Assembly (NCBI GenBank): GCA_024529925.1
Contig: JAFEUB010000787.1
Span: 1,739,501 to 1,803,500, forward strand
Direction of reading: 5' to 3'
DNA: 64,000 nucleotides
Source of the DNA: Ophthalmolycus amberensis
Taxonomy: Eukaryota; Chordata; Actinopteri; Perciformes; Zoarcidae
The translations under genes were made by a program, and so were the position numbers. Positions 26,332 through 36,784 of this stretch are shown here, piece by piece. The notes below the pieces were generated by a model that was not told the origin of the DNA, made no database searches, and saw nothing but the letters and a program-made list of their open reading frames with translations. Positions within the stretch are counted from its first letter, which is position 1; each line of letters begins with the position of its first letter.

Positions 26332-26869
26332 TCTTTGTTAATGGACCTAATGTTTCATGTTCTTAATTTCAGAGTTAACCGTGTGGTATTGTTTGTTTTA
26401 TTTTCTTTTTGTACTAACAGAAGAGTTACCACTACAGTTATTTATGCATTGACTGTACAGGTTACTGACCAGGGTTTTGAAGGGAGAATTATTCGTGTCT
26501 ACAGTGTAACTTTAAATGTACAGGGAAATCTTTGTTAAATCTATCACCAGTTTAACATCCCCCATTTCTTTAATACTACTCTCTATTTTAAGCAGACCAG
26601 ACCAAGGTTTCTCCCCGTGATGATCATGAACATGCTGCCAACAGCCTCGAGTTGGTTTTGAGGAGCTGCAGCATTAATTCAAGAAAAAGCTGAAACTTAT
26701 ACTGACAACCAAAGTGTGTATTTATTTTATCACGAATGAGGCTTTCTGGTTGGAGCTGTGCAGAGCTCATAACAAACAGCCCCCTCCTCCGCTTTGCTGC
26801 TGTCCAATCACATGAAAGCTTGTTAACTCCTCCCGCTTCTTCCTGCAGCGAAACACAGCCAGCTCACAC

Positions 26870-28151
26870 TAGTGATGGGAAGTTCGGCTCTTTTCTGAGA
26901 GCTGGCTCTTTTGACTCGGCTCCCAAAGAAGAGCCGGCTCTTTCGACTCCCGAACGGCTCTTTATTTAGGATCTTTTGTAGCCTATATTTTACCTTAACT
27001 TTGAAAAAAAATCATGGTTTATGTGTTGAAAACCCTTTTGCTTTCAGTGTTTTTATGAGAGACCTTATAATTGCCTAATTCTGTGCATTTATTCTGTGAC
27101 AAAACCACTCTTACATTTGTTTATTTCAATTAAGTGTCTGTCGGTGAACTCGAAGCAGTCCAGAAGGCAAGATGTCATCTTGTAATCTTCAATAAAGTGG
27201 CAAGTGACAGACATGAAAGAGCAGGTTGTTCTGGAGGTCCAGCAGTCAGTTGTCAGGCAAACTGATGGAGCTTTTTTCACCCTTTCTTGCCATAATGCAC
27301 GTTCTGTGTCATATAGTTTTGGGATCATTGTTTGGGAAAGTGTTTTTCTACTGGGTAGAGTGTATGTGGGATTTAGGGCTTTGACAAAGTTTTTCATTCC
27401 TTTGTCCTCCACAATGGAAAAGGGTTGAAAATCAGAAGCTACCATTTTAGCCAACTCATCATCAATACTGTGCTGTTTGGCTGGGGTCATCAGTTTAGGT
27501 AAAAACTGACTTATTTTGCTTTGAGTTGCAGTAGGAGAGGTTATACTTGCACGCATGGGGATGGCAGTAGACGTTACAGCAGCTGTTGTTCTGGTATGAG
27601 ACACACCAGGATCAGTAGATGGTGAGCTGGCTTGCCCTCTCTCCTCTAACTGCACTGTAGGATGGACAGTTCTGGTATGTCTATGCAGGTTTGTGGTGGA
27701 ACCTGCTCTTATAGTGACCTTCGTTTTGCAGTGAAGGCACTCTGCTTTGTTGTTCCCAATATCTTTAAACTGCAGCCAGATGCTGCTTCGCTTTCTAGTG
27801 TCACTCATAGTTAAACTACACGACAATGCAAGACGCACACACGCTCCTCAGTCCTCACCGCTCTGTCTCTCTCTTCACTTGCAGTGGAGTCAAGTGGTGT
27901 GTCTGCCCCGCCCCCTCTCTGTTTACACATCCTTAATTCTCACGTGAATGCCGCATGCTGGTCGCCATGCTGGCCAATCATAACAGACCTCTGTCGTAAC
28001 CAGAGCTGGGACTGAGCACTGAAAGTGAAACCTAAGCAGCGAATGGGCAAAAAATTGGGAGCCGGCTCTCACTCGATGCGAGCCGGCTCTTCTGATTCAC
28101 TACAAAGAGCCGGCTCTCAGAGCCGATGCTTGTGCGCATGACCCATCACTA
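26870..28151 (-). mobile_element. hAT element copy 1 (internally deleted)
   Basis: 1,282 bp with perfect terminal inverted repeats TAGTGATGGG / CCCATCACTA. The subterminal regions carry the palindrome GAGCCGGCTC once on the left and three times on the right, plus half sites. The only open frame is the N-terminal part of a BED-finger hAT transposase. The left flanking 8-mer is GCTCACAC (26862-26869) and the right is GCGGGGAC (28152-28159). These do not match each other but match the opposite flanks of the second copy at 43579-44860. The copies look identical everywhere I compared them. Confidence 0.92.
27089..27808 (-). CDS. Truncated hAT transposase, BED zinc finger (copy 1)
   Basis: The first ATG in frame is at 27808 and gives 239 aa. 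Residues about 1-50 form a BED-type zinc finger (SSIWLQFKDI, CLHCKTKV, then HRHTRTVHP), a DNA-binding fold common in hAT/ZBED proteins. A low-complexity Ser/Thr linker follows, then the start of the catalytic fold with CLTTDCWTS, where the Asp fits the first acidic residue of the hAT DDE triad. The frame stops at 27089 and only about 220 bp remain to the end of the element. The second Asp, the Glu and the C-terminal dimerisation domain are therefore missing, against a usual length of about 600-700 aa. It could bind element ends but should not catalyse transposition. Confidence 0.85.
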   Translation of the reverse strand: MSDTRKRSSIWLQFKDIGNNKAECLHCKTKVTIRAGSTTNLHRHTRTVHPTVQLEERGQASSPSTDPGVSHTRTTAAVTSTAIPMRASITSPTATQSKISQFLPKLMTPAKQHSIDDELAKMVASDFQPFSIVEDKGMKNFVKALNPTYTLPSRKTLSQTMIPKLYDTERALWQERVKKAPSVCLTTDCWTSRTTCSFMSVTCHFIEDYKMTSCLLDCFEFTDRHLIEINKCKSGFVTE

Positions 28152-28159
28152 GCGGGGAC

Positions 28160-28474
28160 AGGAAGAGTTTTTCTAGCTCTCTTTTAGCGTGCGGTCCCCC
28201 GAGACAGCTGTGTCTCATGGGACCAGAGGCGAGATTTTTCCAAAGTGGGGTAATATTGTAATATTTCATAGGAGTATGTACTCCATTGTTTAACTGTAAT
28301 CGTACTTGCATCAGTGGGATTAAAATCCTTTTAACTGTAAACCAGTTTTGGTAGTTATTATCGCAGCGTGTCCACTGTAGGAAGCAGCTGGACACACGTG
28401 TGGTGGCCTCCTCCCGATGGGGTGAGATTCATCCTCCACACACTACTTCACATGCTTACTTTAAATATCTTACA
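28160..28474. repeat. Possible right half of a split LTR
   Basis: This is the DNA immediately inside the segment next to hAT copy 1. It contains an AT-rich stretch and ends in CTTACA. The DNA inside the other end of the segment begins TGTAAG (43250). Joined across the GCGGGGAC site, the two pieces would form a unit of about 640 bp with TG...CA ends, like a solo LTR. No flanking duplication was found, so the boundaries are tentative. Confidence 0.35.
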
Positions 28475-28576
28475 TTTCAATTACCATAGATGCATCTCTT
28501 TCCACAAGTACCCATACATAGTTTCTACATCAGCCCTCTAGTGGCATGTGTACCACGCAGCAGGCTTCATCTCTAC

Positions 28577-28758
28577 AGAGCACAGGGCATGGCGCTGAGG
28601 CTCTTTGCTGCTGCTTCTTGCAGCTGCAGAGCGCTCTCGGTGCAGCGCAGCACCAAGCTGTGGTCCTTGGCATGGTGGCAGCAGGCAGCCAGCTGGCACC
28701 ACACCTGCAACTCCACCACGGCGTCAGTCCAGCTGCATTCAGACGCCATGCTCACCAG
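28577..28758 (-). pseudogene. CFAP46-like exon fragment (TPR-type)
   Basis: The minus strand carries an open exon between an AAAG acceptor (28759-28760) and a GTAGAG donor (28571-28576). It encodes a helical, Leu/Ala/Cys-rich repeat that begins LVSMASECSWTD and contains HHAKDHSLVLRC. From memory this resembles a mid-protein segment of CFAP46/TTC40, a central-apparatus protein of motile cilia. Neighbouring CFAP46 exons that should adjoin it are absent, so I treat it as a displaced fragment. A different TPR-like protein is possible. Confidence 0.45.
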
Positions 28759-30206
28759 CTTTCAGGCGAGGAGAGAGGTGAGAAGGGAGGATGAGGGGAG
28801 GGTGAAAGTGATAGTGAAATATGAAAACATAGTTATTGACGTTGTAGTCCATTACTGCACACTGTACCTTTAACAATACATTGGTGAACAATGTTGCTAT
28901 AATGAGAGACTACAGTAATTGCAAATCAACCACAGCTAATTGCTTTTTTCCTTTAAGCACGTAGTTTCAATTTTGGTTAATTTAAGGCTCTATATTTATG
29001 TTACATGTCAGCTGTGTACTTTTTATGGATAGCTAGCTTTGTTACAGGATAAAGCAGGTAAAACATTAAAAACATTGGCACTGACTTAGACCTTGTGCCA
29101 CAACCGAAAAAAAGTTGATCTCATGTCCTTGGAGTACAAAAATGTCTGCGTCAAAACTGGGACAACTGGCATAAAATGATATATTGATATTACATTAAAA
29201 GTTAAATGTTTTTAACAAACTTCAGTCCTGATCATCACCACCAAATACTCAATATACTCAATATTCATTTTCAAAATGTTAGCCCTTCGAATGCCAGTTT
29301 GTTTACACGATGCCACTGTTGCTTTTATGAAAACAGGAAATGTATTTATTTTCTGTCGACTAAATGCTGGGATATGATAAGGATTAGCAACAATGTTGAT
29401 TTTGATATATTGCATCAAACACTGCAGTGGAAACAAGGACAATTTGCCCCATAGGGCTAATATGAAAAAATCTACTTATTATAGGAGGCTGAACTTCCAA
29501 AATGTAACAAAACAATACCTCACACCGTGATGGAAAAATGTAAAAGCATAAGCATTATATGTCCTACATGTATTACACCTGGACAATTAAACCCACAGTC
29601 CTGACTGTAAATTGCATCACAATGGCCACTTTTAAATGGACAACCACTTCAGCAAAGCTGGCCTCGGTGTTCATGGATGTCCGCATGAACTTCTGCATGC
29701 CAGCAGGATGTGAACGGACCTTTCTCTCCTGAACATGTTCCAATTCTATGGATGGCTGCCTGCAGTCGAAATCCAAGCATCAAGATGCTTTCGCAAATGT
29801 CAGCAATTATTTACATAAATATGACGGGGAATGATGTGAGGCAAACATCCACTTATACTGGACAAAAAGCCCACTAATTATGAACAGTTCAATAGATAAG
29901 ACACCTCAGACTGCATGGTCTTATTCCTCCCATCAGGAAAACTGTTCTTACAGGATCTTTGCCACATTTTAAACATTCATACGTCTTCTTTCATAATAAG
30001 TCATATCTTTTGGTTTCATTCCTGTTCTTTCGTTGTGGTCCACCAGTTCAACACTTTGTTGTTTCTTATACTTAACTTTACCCGTCACGTCTACGTCACA
30101 ATATCTGGCCTGCAATATGAAGCAGAAATCTACGGCTGAAGAAAGAATCGTATTTATTGCTACTCTATTACTTCATGATACCAACAACATAAAAATGATA
30201 AAGTAC

Positions 30207-30381
30207 CTTTGTCTGGTTCCTCTCTGTTCAGGCGACTGTGGAGGAGCTGGAGGGAGAAGTCTCGAGACACAGAAGTCAGGCAGTGGTCCTGCAGGATGGA
30301 CAACACTTCCAGAGGCAACTCCAGCAACTTCCTTGTCTGCCAGCAACACCACACACGTCCCTGGCTCTGCTGCTAATTTAG
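30207..30381 (-). pseudogene. CFAP46-like C-terminal exon with frameshift
   Basis: The minus-strand exon follows a TGTGCAG acceptor fused to a CA/TG microsatellite and ends before GTACTT. One frame reads GTCVVLLADKE; then, one base out of phase, the next reads LLELPLEVLSILQD and SVSRDFSLQLLHSRL. The two halves look like one protein segment broken by a single-base insertion near 30325-30332. The second half resembles the C-terminal region of CFAP46 as I remember it. The lesion and the isolation of the exon point to a non-functional fragment. Confidence 0.45.

Positions 30382-30423
<42 letters not shown>
30382..30423. repeat. (CA)n microsatellite
   Basis: An uninterrupted run of about 20 CA units. 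It directly abuts the acceptor side of the CFAP46-like exon at 30207-30381, replacing what would have been its polypyrimidine tract. Confidence 0.97.
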
Positions 30424-30425
<2 letters not shown>

Positions 30426-30644
30426 GTACACACATTTTCTCAGAACCCATCATTTATTTCAATCTTTAAGATGTTGCTGCACAACAACCTTTAACCTCTG
30501 GACTATGTTATGAACCAAACATGACGGCGTTTAGTTTCCCGGGATATCTGTGACTTCCACAACACGTACTAAGCAGAAATAGAGGTTATTTTTTTGCTCC
30601 GCTCTTTTTTATTTTTATACTCAAACATCTCCGCGACTTAATGA

Positions 30645-30760
30645 GTGGCGTAATAATCGCGCGACACAACGAATCGATTATGAAATTCGATAATCGATAA
30701 TGAAAACTATTTTAATAATCGATTATTATCGATTTAATCGATTCGTTGTTGCAGCCCTAG
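30645..30760. mobile_element. Short hAT-type MITE relic
   Basis: Dense ATCGATTA/TAATCGAT motifs end in GTTGCAGCCCTAG, the inverse of the common fish MITE start CTAGGGCTGCAAC. The left end contains ACACAACGAATCGATTATGA. The duplication is not resolvable. Confidence 0.5.
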
Positions 30761-30837
30761 TCAATTTTCTAAGTTTGCATACTTGTGTTAACATTATTGA
30801 TAACTGTTTTAACTTGTCATCATTTTGTCATGTGATC

Positions 30838-31512
30838 AGGATCATTTTGGAGAAGATGTGCCTGCAGGGGAAGGTGAGTCCCTTGCAGGCAAAAACAAAA
30901 TGGGACAACCTCAGGAAAAAGTATGAAGTATGTGCAACTACGAGTTAATTAACACGTTTGCCGACATTCATTTTGCTGCTGTTGTTTTTGTTAACTGTCT
31001 TGATTGTCCTCTGCTTTAGGATTGCAGGGCCGAGCCGGGCAGGGCCAATCCAGCCAGGGCCGAGCCAGGCAGGGCCAATCCAGCCAGGGCCAATCCAGCC
31101 AGGGCCGAGCCAGCCAGGGCCGAGCCGGGCAGGGCCGAGCCGGGCAGGGCCAATCCAGCCAGGGCCGAGCCAGGCAGGGCCGAGCCAGGCAGGGCCAATC
31201 CAGCCAGGGCCAATCCAGCCAGGGCCGAGCCAGGCAGGGCCAATCCAGCCAGGGCCAATCCAGCCAGGGCCGAGCCAGGCAGGGCCAATCCAGCCAGGGC
31301 CAATCCAGCCAGGGCCGAGCCAGGCAGGGCCAATCCAGCCAGGGCCGAGCCAGGCAGGGCCGAGCCAGGCAGGAAAAGGAAAGAGAAAGAGAGAGGATGA
31401 GCTGATGGAGCTGATGAGGGAGGACATGAGGTTTCAGAGGGAGTCAGGGAGAGAAGAGCGCAGGAGAGCAGGGACAGAATGGACAGGCTCTTCTCTCTAC
31501 TGGAGAAAATGA
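30838..31512 (+). pseudogene. Harbinger-associated MADF/Myb-like protein relic
   Basis: A plus-strand piece contains ILEKMCLQGKVSPLQAKTKW and DNLRKKYE, the Myb/SANT-like DNA-binding module that accompanies PIF/Harbinger transposases. It is followed by a GTATGT donor, a TTTAG acceptor at 31019, a 15-bp minisatellite, and a basic/acidic tail (KRKREDELMELMREDM). The tail is not in the same frame as the spliced N-terminal part, so the gene looks broken. In intact Harbinger elements this protein helps bring the transposase to the ends and to the nucleus (family knowledge). The transposase relic at 31759-31960 runs towards it, as is usual for these elements. Confidence 0.6.
31020..31372. repeat. 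15-bp GC-rich minisatellite open in all six frames
   Basis: About 23 units alternate between CAGGGCCGAGCCAGG-like and CAGGGCCAATCCAGC-like 15-mers. The unit length is a multiple of three and contains no stop codon on either strand. All six frames therefore stay open and give Gly/Pro/Ala-rich or Trp/Ile/Gly-rich artefact proteins. It sits inside the Harbinger MADF-like relic, apparently as an expansion of its linker. Confidence 0.92.
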
Positions 31513-31758
31513 TTCATAAATGATTGATAAATAAATGTAAATAAAATAAAGTTTTTTTGTTAAATACATTGTTTTATTTATTTCCCTGTTCCAATATAGA
31601 ACAGTCTTACAGAGCATCGCTATAAAAGACATTAACATCCAAAAAAACAAAAACATTAACTGATTAATTAGAAAAAAACTATTAATTAAGAAAAATAACT
31701 ATAAATGAATATTGGAACATCAAAAACAACATTATGAACTGTGTGTGAGTATACACAA

Positions 31759-31960
31759 TTAACGTGCACATATAAAATAACTAAACTCCTGATGGGGGGC
31801 CACAACAAAGGCCCTGGTGTTGTGGTACATCTGGGTGGTCTCCAGAGTGTTTGGGATGCATCTCCGCTGTCCACCGCATCGTCTGCCAACTGGGTTTGCA
31901 GGGCTGGCTCATCGACGGCTGCCGTGTCACTAAGAATTGTTTTCAGAAATAAGGAAGTAT
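31759..31960 (-). pseudogene. Harbinger (HARBI1-like) transposase C-terminal relic
   Basis: The minus strand encodes TLETTQMYHNTRAFVVAPHQ before a stop at 31759. I recognise this only as the sort of tail seen on fish HARBI1-like transposases. Its convergent orientation with the MADF-like gene is the usual Harbinger arrangement. The catalytic part is missing upstream. Confidence 0.4.
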
Positions 31961-33059
31961 AAAAGACTGCACACAAAATACTTCACACACGCGCTTATTT
32001 TGAAAGAATCAGTCCTAACACAATGTTTCAACAGTGCTACAAAACATTTTTAGAAGATAGGTATCACAGCTTTACAATTGTTATACTTGGCTAACAATAC
32101 TCGTGGTCACCAGACACCTCTGCAGACAGCTGGTCCCGCCAGGGAGCACCTGTTGCCTCCAAACCAGTGGAAAATCCCACTCTTTCCTGGGAATCTCTCT
32201 TTTTTCTCCTACCTTCTCCCGTCTCTCTCAGCTCTGCTGGCTGTTTTTAATGCTCATCTAAAGCTGGTACCTCCTTCAGGTTCATGCGTCACTCACACAT
32301 GAGTCCTCCTGCTTTTTGGTCTATGTAACTGGTTGTAACTGCTTTGATCCTGTTCAGAAGAGGAAGGATTATATAAGTTTTGAGTGACTATTTTATCTGA
32401 GGCATCGATGCAGTTCATATGGTTAATCACGTCTATCATAAAATAAAATGAAATAGTTTTTATGTTTCATCATTTATATCATGAATTAAAACTGTTTATA
32501 TGTTTAATGGTTATACTTTGAAATCAAAAAGCTTACAGGTTATAATAGTTGTACTTTTAAGCTTTCATACTTTTCTATGATCTCTTAACAATGGTTAACT
32601 AGCTTAAAGCTAGGTCCTAAAAAGCTTCTCGCAAATACTGTCGCATAACTTCTACAGACACTCGCAACTCTCAGAAATCTTCTTGCTGCATCTATATTTA
32701 TGTCGATCTTCTCAGACAACATTCAGACGAATCAGACTGGGCATGTGCGCATATAGTGCTGATCTCAGAGGCAATGCATAACGGAATAAAATGACTTCAC
32801 CCCATTGTAGCATCATGTAGATCTGTGCTGTTTGGGCACAATTCACTTCTTTTTTTGGTTTATTTTTTTGCAGAGTGGTATCCAAGAATAGCAATGTTTT
32901 TTTCCCCTCAATTTTTCATCCTTCAATGTTTTTTGTTTAATGATCATCACATCTTTACTGCCAGCATATATATTTCACTAACAAGGACCACGGCAATAAC
33001 AGTATGAGTTTCGAGAGGTTTATTGCATCGTGGAATGATTGTTAGATTCAAGAAGCGGA

Positions 33060-33200
33060 AGGGGTCGAGGTATGAATATATATATGGTAGGGGTAGAGGG
33101 ATGTGGGGTAGGGATGAAGAGATGTGGGGTAGGGGTCGAGGGATGAATAGATATAGGGTAGAGGGATGAAGGGTAGGGATGAAGAGATGTAAGGAAGAAG
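33060..33200. repeat. Imperfect GGGATGAAGAGATGTGGGGTA-type minisatellite
   Basis: Several imperfect G-rich units (GGGATG, GTGGGGTAGG) lie in tandem. On the minus strand they give a Pro/Leu/His-rich open frame behind a strong acceptor (TTTTGCAG near 33340). It could be a terminal exon of a transcript from the acidic-protein locus, but nothing proves this. Confidence 0.6.
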
Positions 33201-33814
33201 AAACGAGGAGGGTTTGTAGAAAGGAGGTTAGGCGATCGATGGGGGACCGTTGATGTCCGGCGGCTGGCGGGAATGGAGACTGTAGGGTGGGGGCCGTCTC
33301 TTCGGAAGCTCCGGCGGTGCTGAGTCCCCTGTATTCCTGCAAAAGAAAGAGCGAGCGAGAGCGAGAAGAGTTTGTTGTGCTTAAATACTTTGTGCAGAGG
33401 AAATGAGCAGTGTTCTGGGCGTGGCCCTGTTCCTGAACTAAGATTATAAAACTACATATAAGTATATATGCTCATACTCATCTTTTAGTCCAGCGTGAAA
33501 GGTAGCGGCTCAGGAGGTGGAGTGAGAGAGAGGAAAATAAAAACAACGGTAAGACAAATAATATTGTATTCATTGAATCAAAGACACTAAATTATTCATA
33601 TAGTAAGTAAGACGGACAAATAAACTTTGAATGACTGAAAATGAATGAAATGAATTATGAACAAATAGACGTAGCATACAGTTTGTAGGTATGTTACATA
33701 GTATTACTTTGTTTTTATATTGTAGACTATTCTAGGTCACTTTCTCAACAAAACAGAAGCTCCTACTTACTTCCCGCCAAAGGGAACACACTGTCAGCCA
33801 GTCCCATCGTAGAG

Positions 33815-34077
33815 TCAATCCGAGTCGCTCTCTTCGGACCACCTCGGCCTCTTCGCAGCAGCCTCCTCCTCCTCCTCGTCGCTCTCTTCCCTGCGTCGTT
33901 TTGTGGAGCAGTCCTCAAGTCCGACGACATCAATCTCAGGGTCCTCCTCCTCTTCAGGTAGCCCATACCTGTACCTGTCAATAATACACTCAAAAGCAGC
34001 ATTAAAAGCGTCACCATCATATGGGTCAGCGTTAGGGAAATCAGGGTCAGCGTGAATCAAAGATAGTAAATGATTAA
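33815..34077 (-). pseudogene. Degenerate paralogue of the acidic nuclear-type protein
   Basis: The open frame lacks an ATG and a clear acceptor. Its C-terminal part, with STKRRREESDEEEEEAAAKR then PRW and an acidic end, aligns with the end of the 179-aa gene at 35033-36443. The upstream DAFNAAFECIIDRYRYG aligns with that gene's DAFEAAFDRNLERYGY. The N-terminal half is missing. A 45-bp stretch with the GTAAGT donor and the AGGAGCTTCTGTTTTGTTGA motif is repeated on both sides (33737 and 34101). I interpret this as a truncated tandem duplicate, possibly still expressed as part of another transcript. Confidence 0.55.
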
Positions 34078-34379
34078 TATATTTTGACGCTCATACCACT
34101 TTCTCAACAAAACAGAAGCTCCTACTTACTTTTTCCGGCCAAAGGGAACACAACCATGGTTAGTAACAGAAATGATCTTTGAATTATTGAATTAAGAATT
34201 TAATATATTTTAAATGTTACTGTACCTTTTTGGGCAATATTATTAAGGCAATTTTAACCCGCAGACTTTAACCAAACTGTCTTTGGGGAGTTTCCCTGGT
34301 CCCGTTTTCATGAGGTTTGCTGGATGTTGGATGTTCTGTATAGGTGCTGTGACAAGAAATATTGTGCTCATTGGAACAC

Positions 34380-35010
34380 CGATCAAGCTAAAGGTTCCTT
34401 GTCAGACGCAAAGGCCGGCCCTCAAGAATAAAGAAAGGTTGAGCTGTGAAAAAATGGAGATACTACAGAAAAGCCCCAGTGCAAGTCGCTACATGGGTTT
34501 TCTCCAGCCTTGAAGACGCAAAGGCCAGCACTCTGGATGAAATAAAGGTTGATTGATCCAGTGTGCAGATATGAGGCCCTCTGGGTTAAAGTGGGTCAAT
34601 CCAACGGCCCCAGTGCAAGGCGCTACATGGGGTGTCATCAGCCCTGCCAGATGCAAAGGCTACCATGAGAACCACTGGTCCTGCTTCGATGTGGACTCAG
34701 TGGTTGCTCCGATGACGTTTCCGGGAGGATTGATCCATCCAGCATGCATAAACGAGTAGATACTATAGAAAAGCCCCAGTGCAAGACGCTACATGGGGTG
34801 TCACTAGCTCAGCCAGATGCAAAGGCCGGCCCTCAAGAATAAAGAAAGGTTGATCTGTGAAAAAATGAAGAGATACTCCAGAAAAGCCCCAGTGCAAGGC
34901 GCTACATGGGGTGTCATCAGCCCTGCCAGATGCAAAGGCTACCATGAGAACCACTGGTCCTGCTTCGATGTGGACTCAGTGGTTGCTCCGATGACGTTTC
35001 TGGGAGGATT
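34380..35010. repeat. Complex tandem repeat between the two paralogues
   Basis: A core CCCCAGTGCAAGGCGCTACA occurs four times (near 34480, 34610, 34777 and 34887). A 75-bp block around CCACTGGTCCTGCTTCGATG occurs twice, with one difference seen, and CTCAAGAATAAAGAAAGGTT also occurs twice. The array looks like staggered local duplication that accompanied the gene duplication. Confidence 0.85.
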
Positions 35011-35032
35011 GTCAGCCCGTCCCATCGTCGAC

Positions 35033-36443
35033 TCAATCCAAGTCGCAGTCTAAGGACCACCTCAGTCTCTTCATAGCAGACTCCTGCTCGTCGTCGCACT
35101 CTTCCCTGCGTCGTTTTGTGGAGGAGCCGAGGCCAGAAGTTGAGGGAACTGCTGCATCCGTGAGCTCTTCTGAAGAATCTTCCAAGACGTCTTCAACAAC
35201 ACAATACAAATACCCGTACCTCTCCAAATTACGATCAAAAGCAGCTTCGAAAGCATCATAATCAAAATAACGACCGCAAACAGGATATAAAACAGCAGTG
35301 TTGGGAACAGGGTAGTGAACACAGTAGTGAGAAAGGTAGCAACGAACAAAGCCTTGTTGTTGTCCCTCCATCACAAAGTGTGGTGGTGGGAACTGCAGCT
35401 CACCCTCAGCCTCCTGAAGCCCGTCCACAAGAGCCGCACCAACGCCAACCTCTTCCTCCTCGTCCTCGGAATCAATAACGATCGGGTCGTATGGCAAAAG
35501 GGCGGCATCAGGGCGGACTGAGGTAGGAAGAAAAACATTTATTTAAAAAAAAGTCACATCCACAAGCCACCAACTAACACAAAGCCACCGCTAGTCTGAT
35601 TCAAAAGGCAACTATTTCAGTATTTATCAGGAGCAAATTATGAAAATGCTATTTCCATGTGAGACCATAGCATCTGTTTCTTCACTTAAAGAACATATTG
35701 ACTGGGGTGCTGTGCAATAAACACATGTTAAATTGTGATGAATGGATTCAAATCATATCCATTTGTTATCGTTTGTTTAAAGAGCACAGTAGCAGTAATG
35801 AAGGACTAAAGAGCTAAAGTGATGTGGAGTTGTATTCAGTCAGATTTAGTTATTTGGCATACAGTACTTCTGTCTACTTGGCTCATAACAATATTGATCC
35901 GTTGGTGCATTTTAATGAATATCTTGAAGCTAGCTCTCAAATGGTCCTTCTTTTAGCTATATCTTGCCATGGTGCTAGGAAGAGTTCTAGTTCTAAAATG
36001 GTAGAGGCGCCATTTTGTTTCCGAGATTGTCAACACAAAAATCAACGATTTGATCCCCTCAAACAAAAATAACGGTGTTTTCATGCCCCTGCACATGTGT
36101 TAACACATTCCACACCTATTTCGAAGAAGAAAGTCCAGTCTTAACATATAATTATTGTTTTCCACCAGAAACTGTGAGTGGCCTCAAAATCTGAGTTTTT
36201 CTAATTGCTAGCTTAAATTTTGAACATTCTTTAGCTTAATATTCAACAATTTAACGTAATTAAACGCACGTTTTGTGCTGAAATGACCTTTTATGGAGTC
36301 AAGGAACATTAATAAACACATTTGGCATGAAATTTAAAACGATTTAAAAAAATTTAAAAAATAAAATAAAATAAATAAATAAATGTACCTGAAGGTCTGA
36401 AGATGCACACTGGGCTGCACACCGGGGGTCCACGAGAAGCCAT
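35033..36443 (-). CDS. Unrecognised two-exon gene: 179-aa acidic protein with KRRRE motif
   Basis: Exon 1 (36389-36443) encodes MASRGPPVCSPVCIFRPS and ends at a GTACAT donor. Exon 2 (35033-35517) follows a CTCAG acceptor. The join is in frame and gives 540 nt, 179 aa. The protein has an acidic patch (DSEDEEEE) near residue 35 and a central Tyr/Cys/His-rich block (CYLSHYCVHYP, then VCGRYFDYDAFEAAF). A Ser/Thr linker follows, then a basic STKRRREE and MKRLRW near the C-terminus (nuclear-localisation-like) and an acidic end. I do not recognise the family. The degenerate tandem copy at 33815-34077 keeps the C-terminal motifs, which argues for a real coding history. The gene lies inside the hAT-bracketed segment. 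It could be a teleost-specific gene, a transposon accessory gene or one of viral origin; I cannot choose. Confidence 0.6.
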
Positions 36444-36784
36444 GATATCCAACAGGTATTGTTTGCTGTAGGTATTCTGAGAGCTCGATATTTTAGATGC
36501 TGCAGGTAAACTTGTTAGGTTGAAGTGCAACTCAGAAAGGCAATTTTTCGATGTCGTCACTAGTATGTGGCCACGCCCCCTCCACTCACGCAGGCATGCG
36601 TGTGTTATTTTATATGCTGCTAGAATATCGTGAGTGTAATAAACGTTTAGATTATCATTTGTGCTGTAGACTTAGACTGCCGGGGCACTTCCTAGGATAC
36701 ACTGACCTCCTCTCTTCTCTTCTCTCTCTCTCCTTCTGTATGAATTCATGTCCCATTAATGCACATTACTAACTTTGCTATACC

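Noticed and set aside
30945..31512. Gly/Pro-rich and Trp/Ile/Gly-rich proteins of 100-184 aa on both strands
   Set aside because: They are read-through of a 15-bp minisatellite that has no stop in any frame. Only the flanking MADF-like pieces look like real coding relics.
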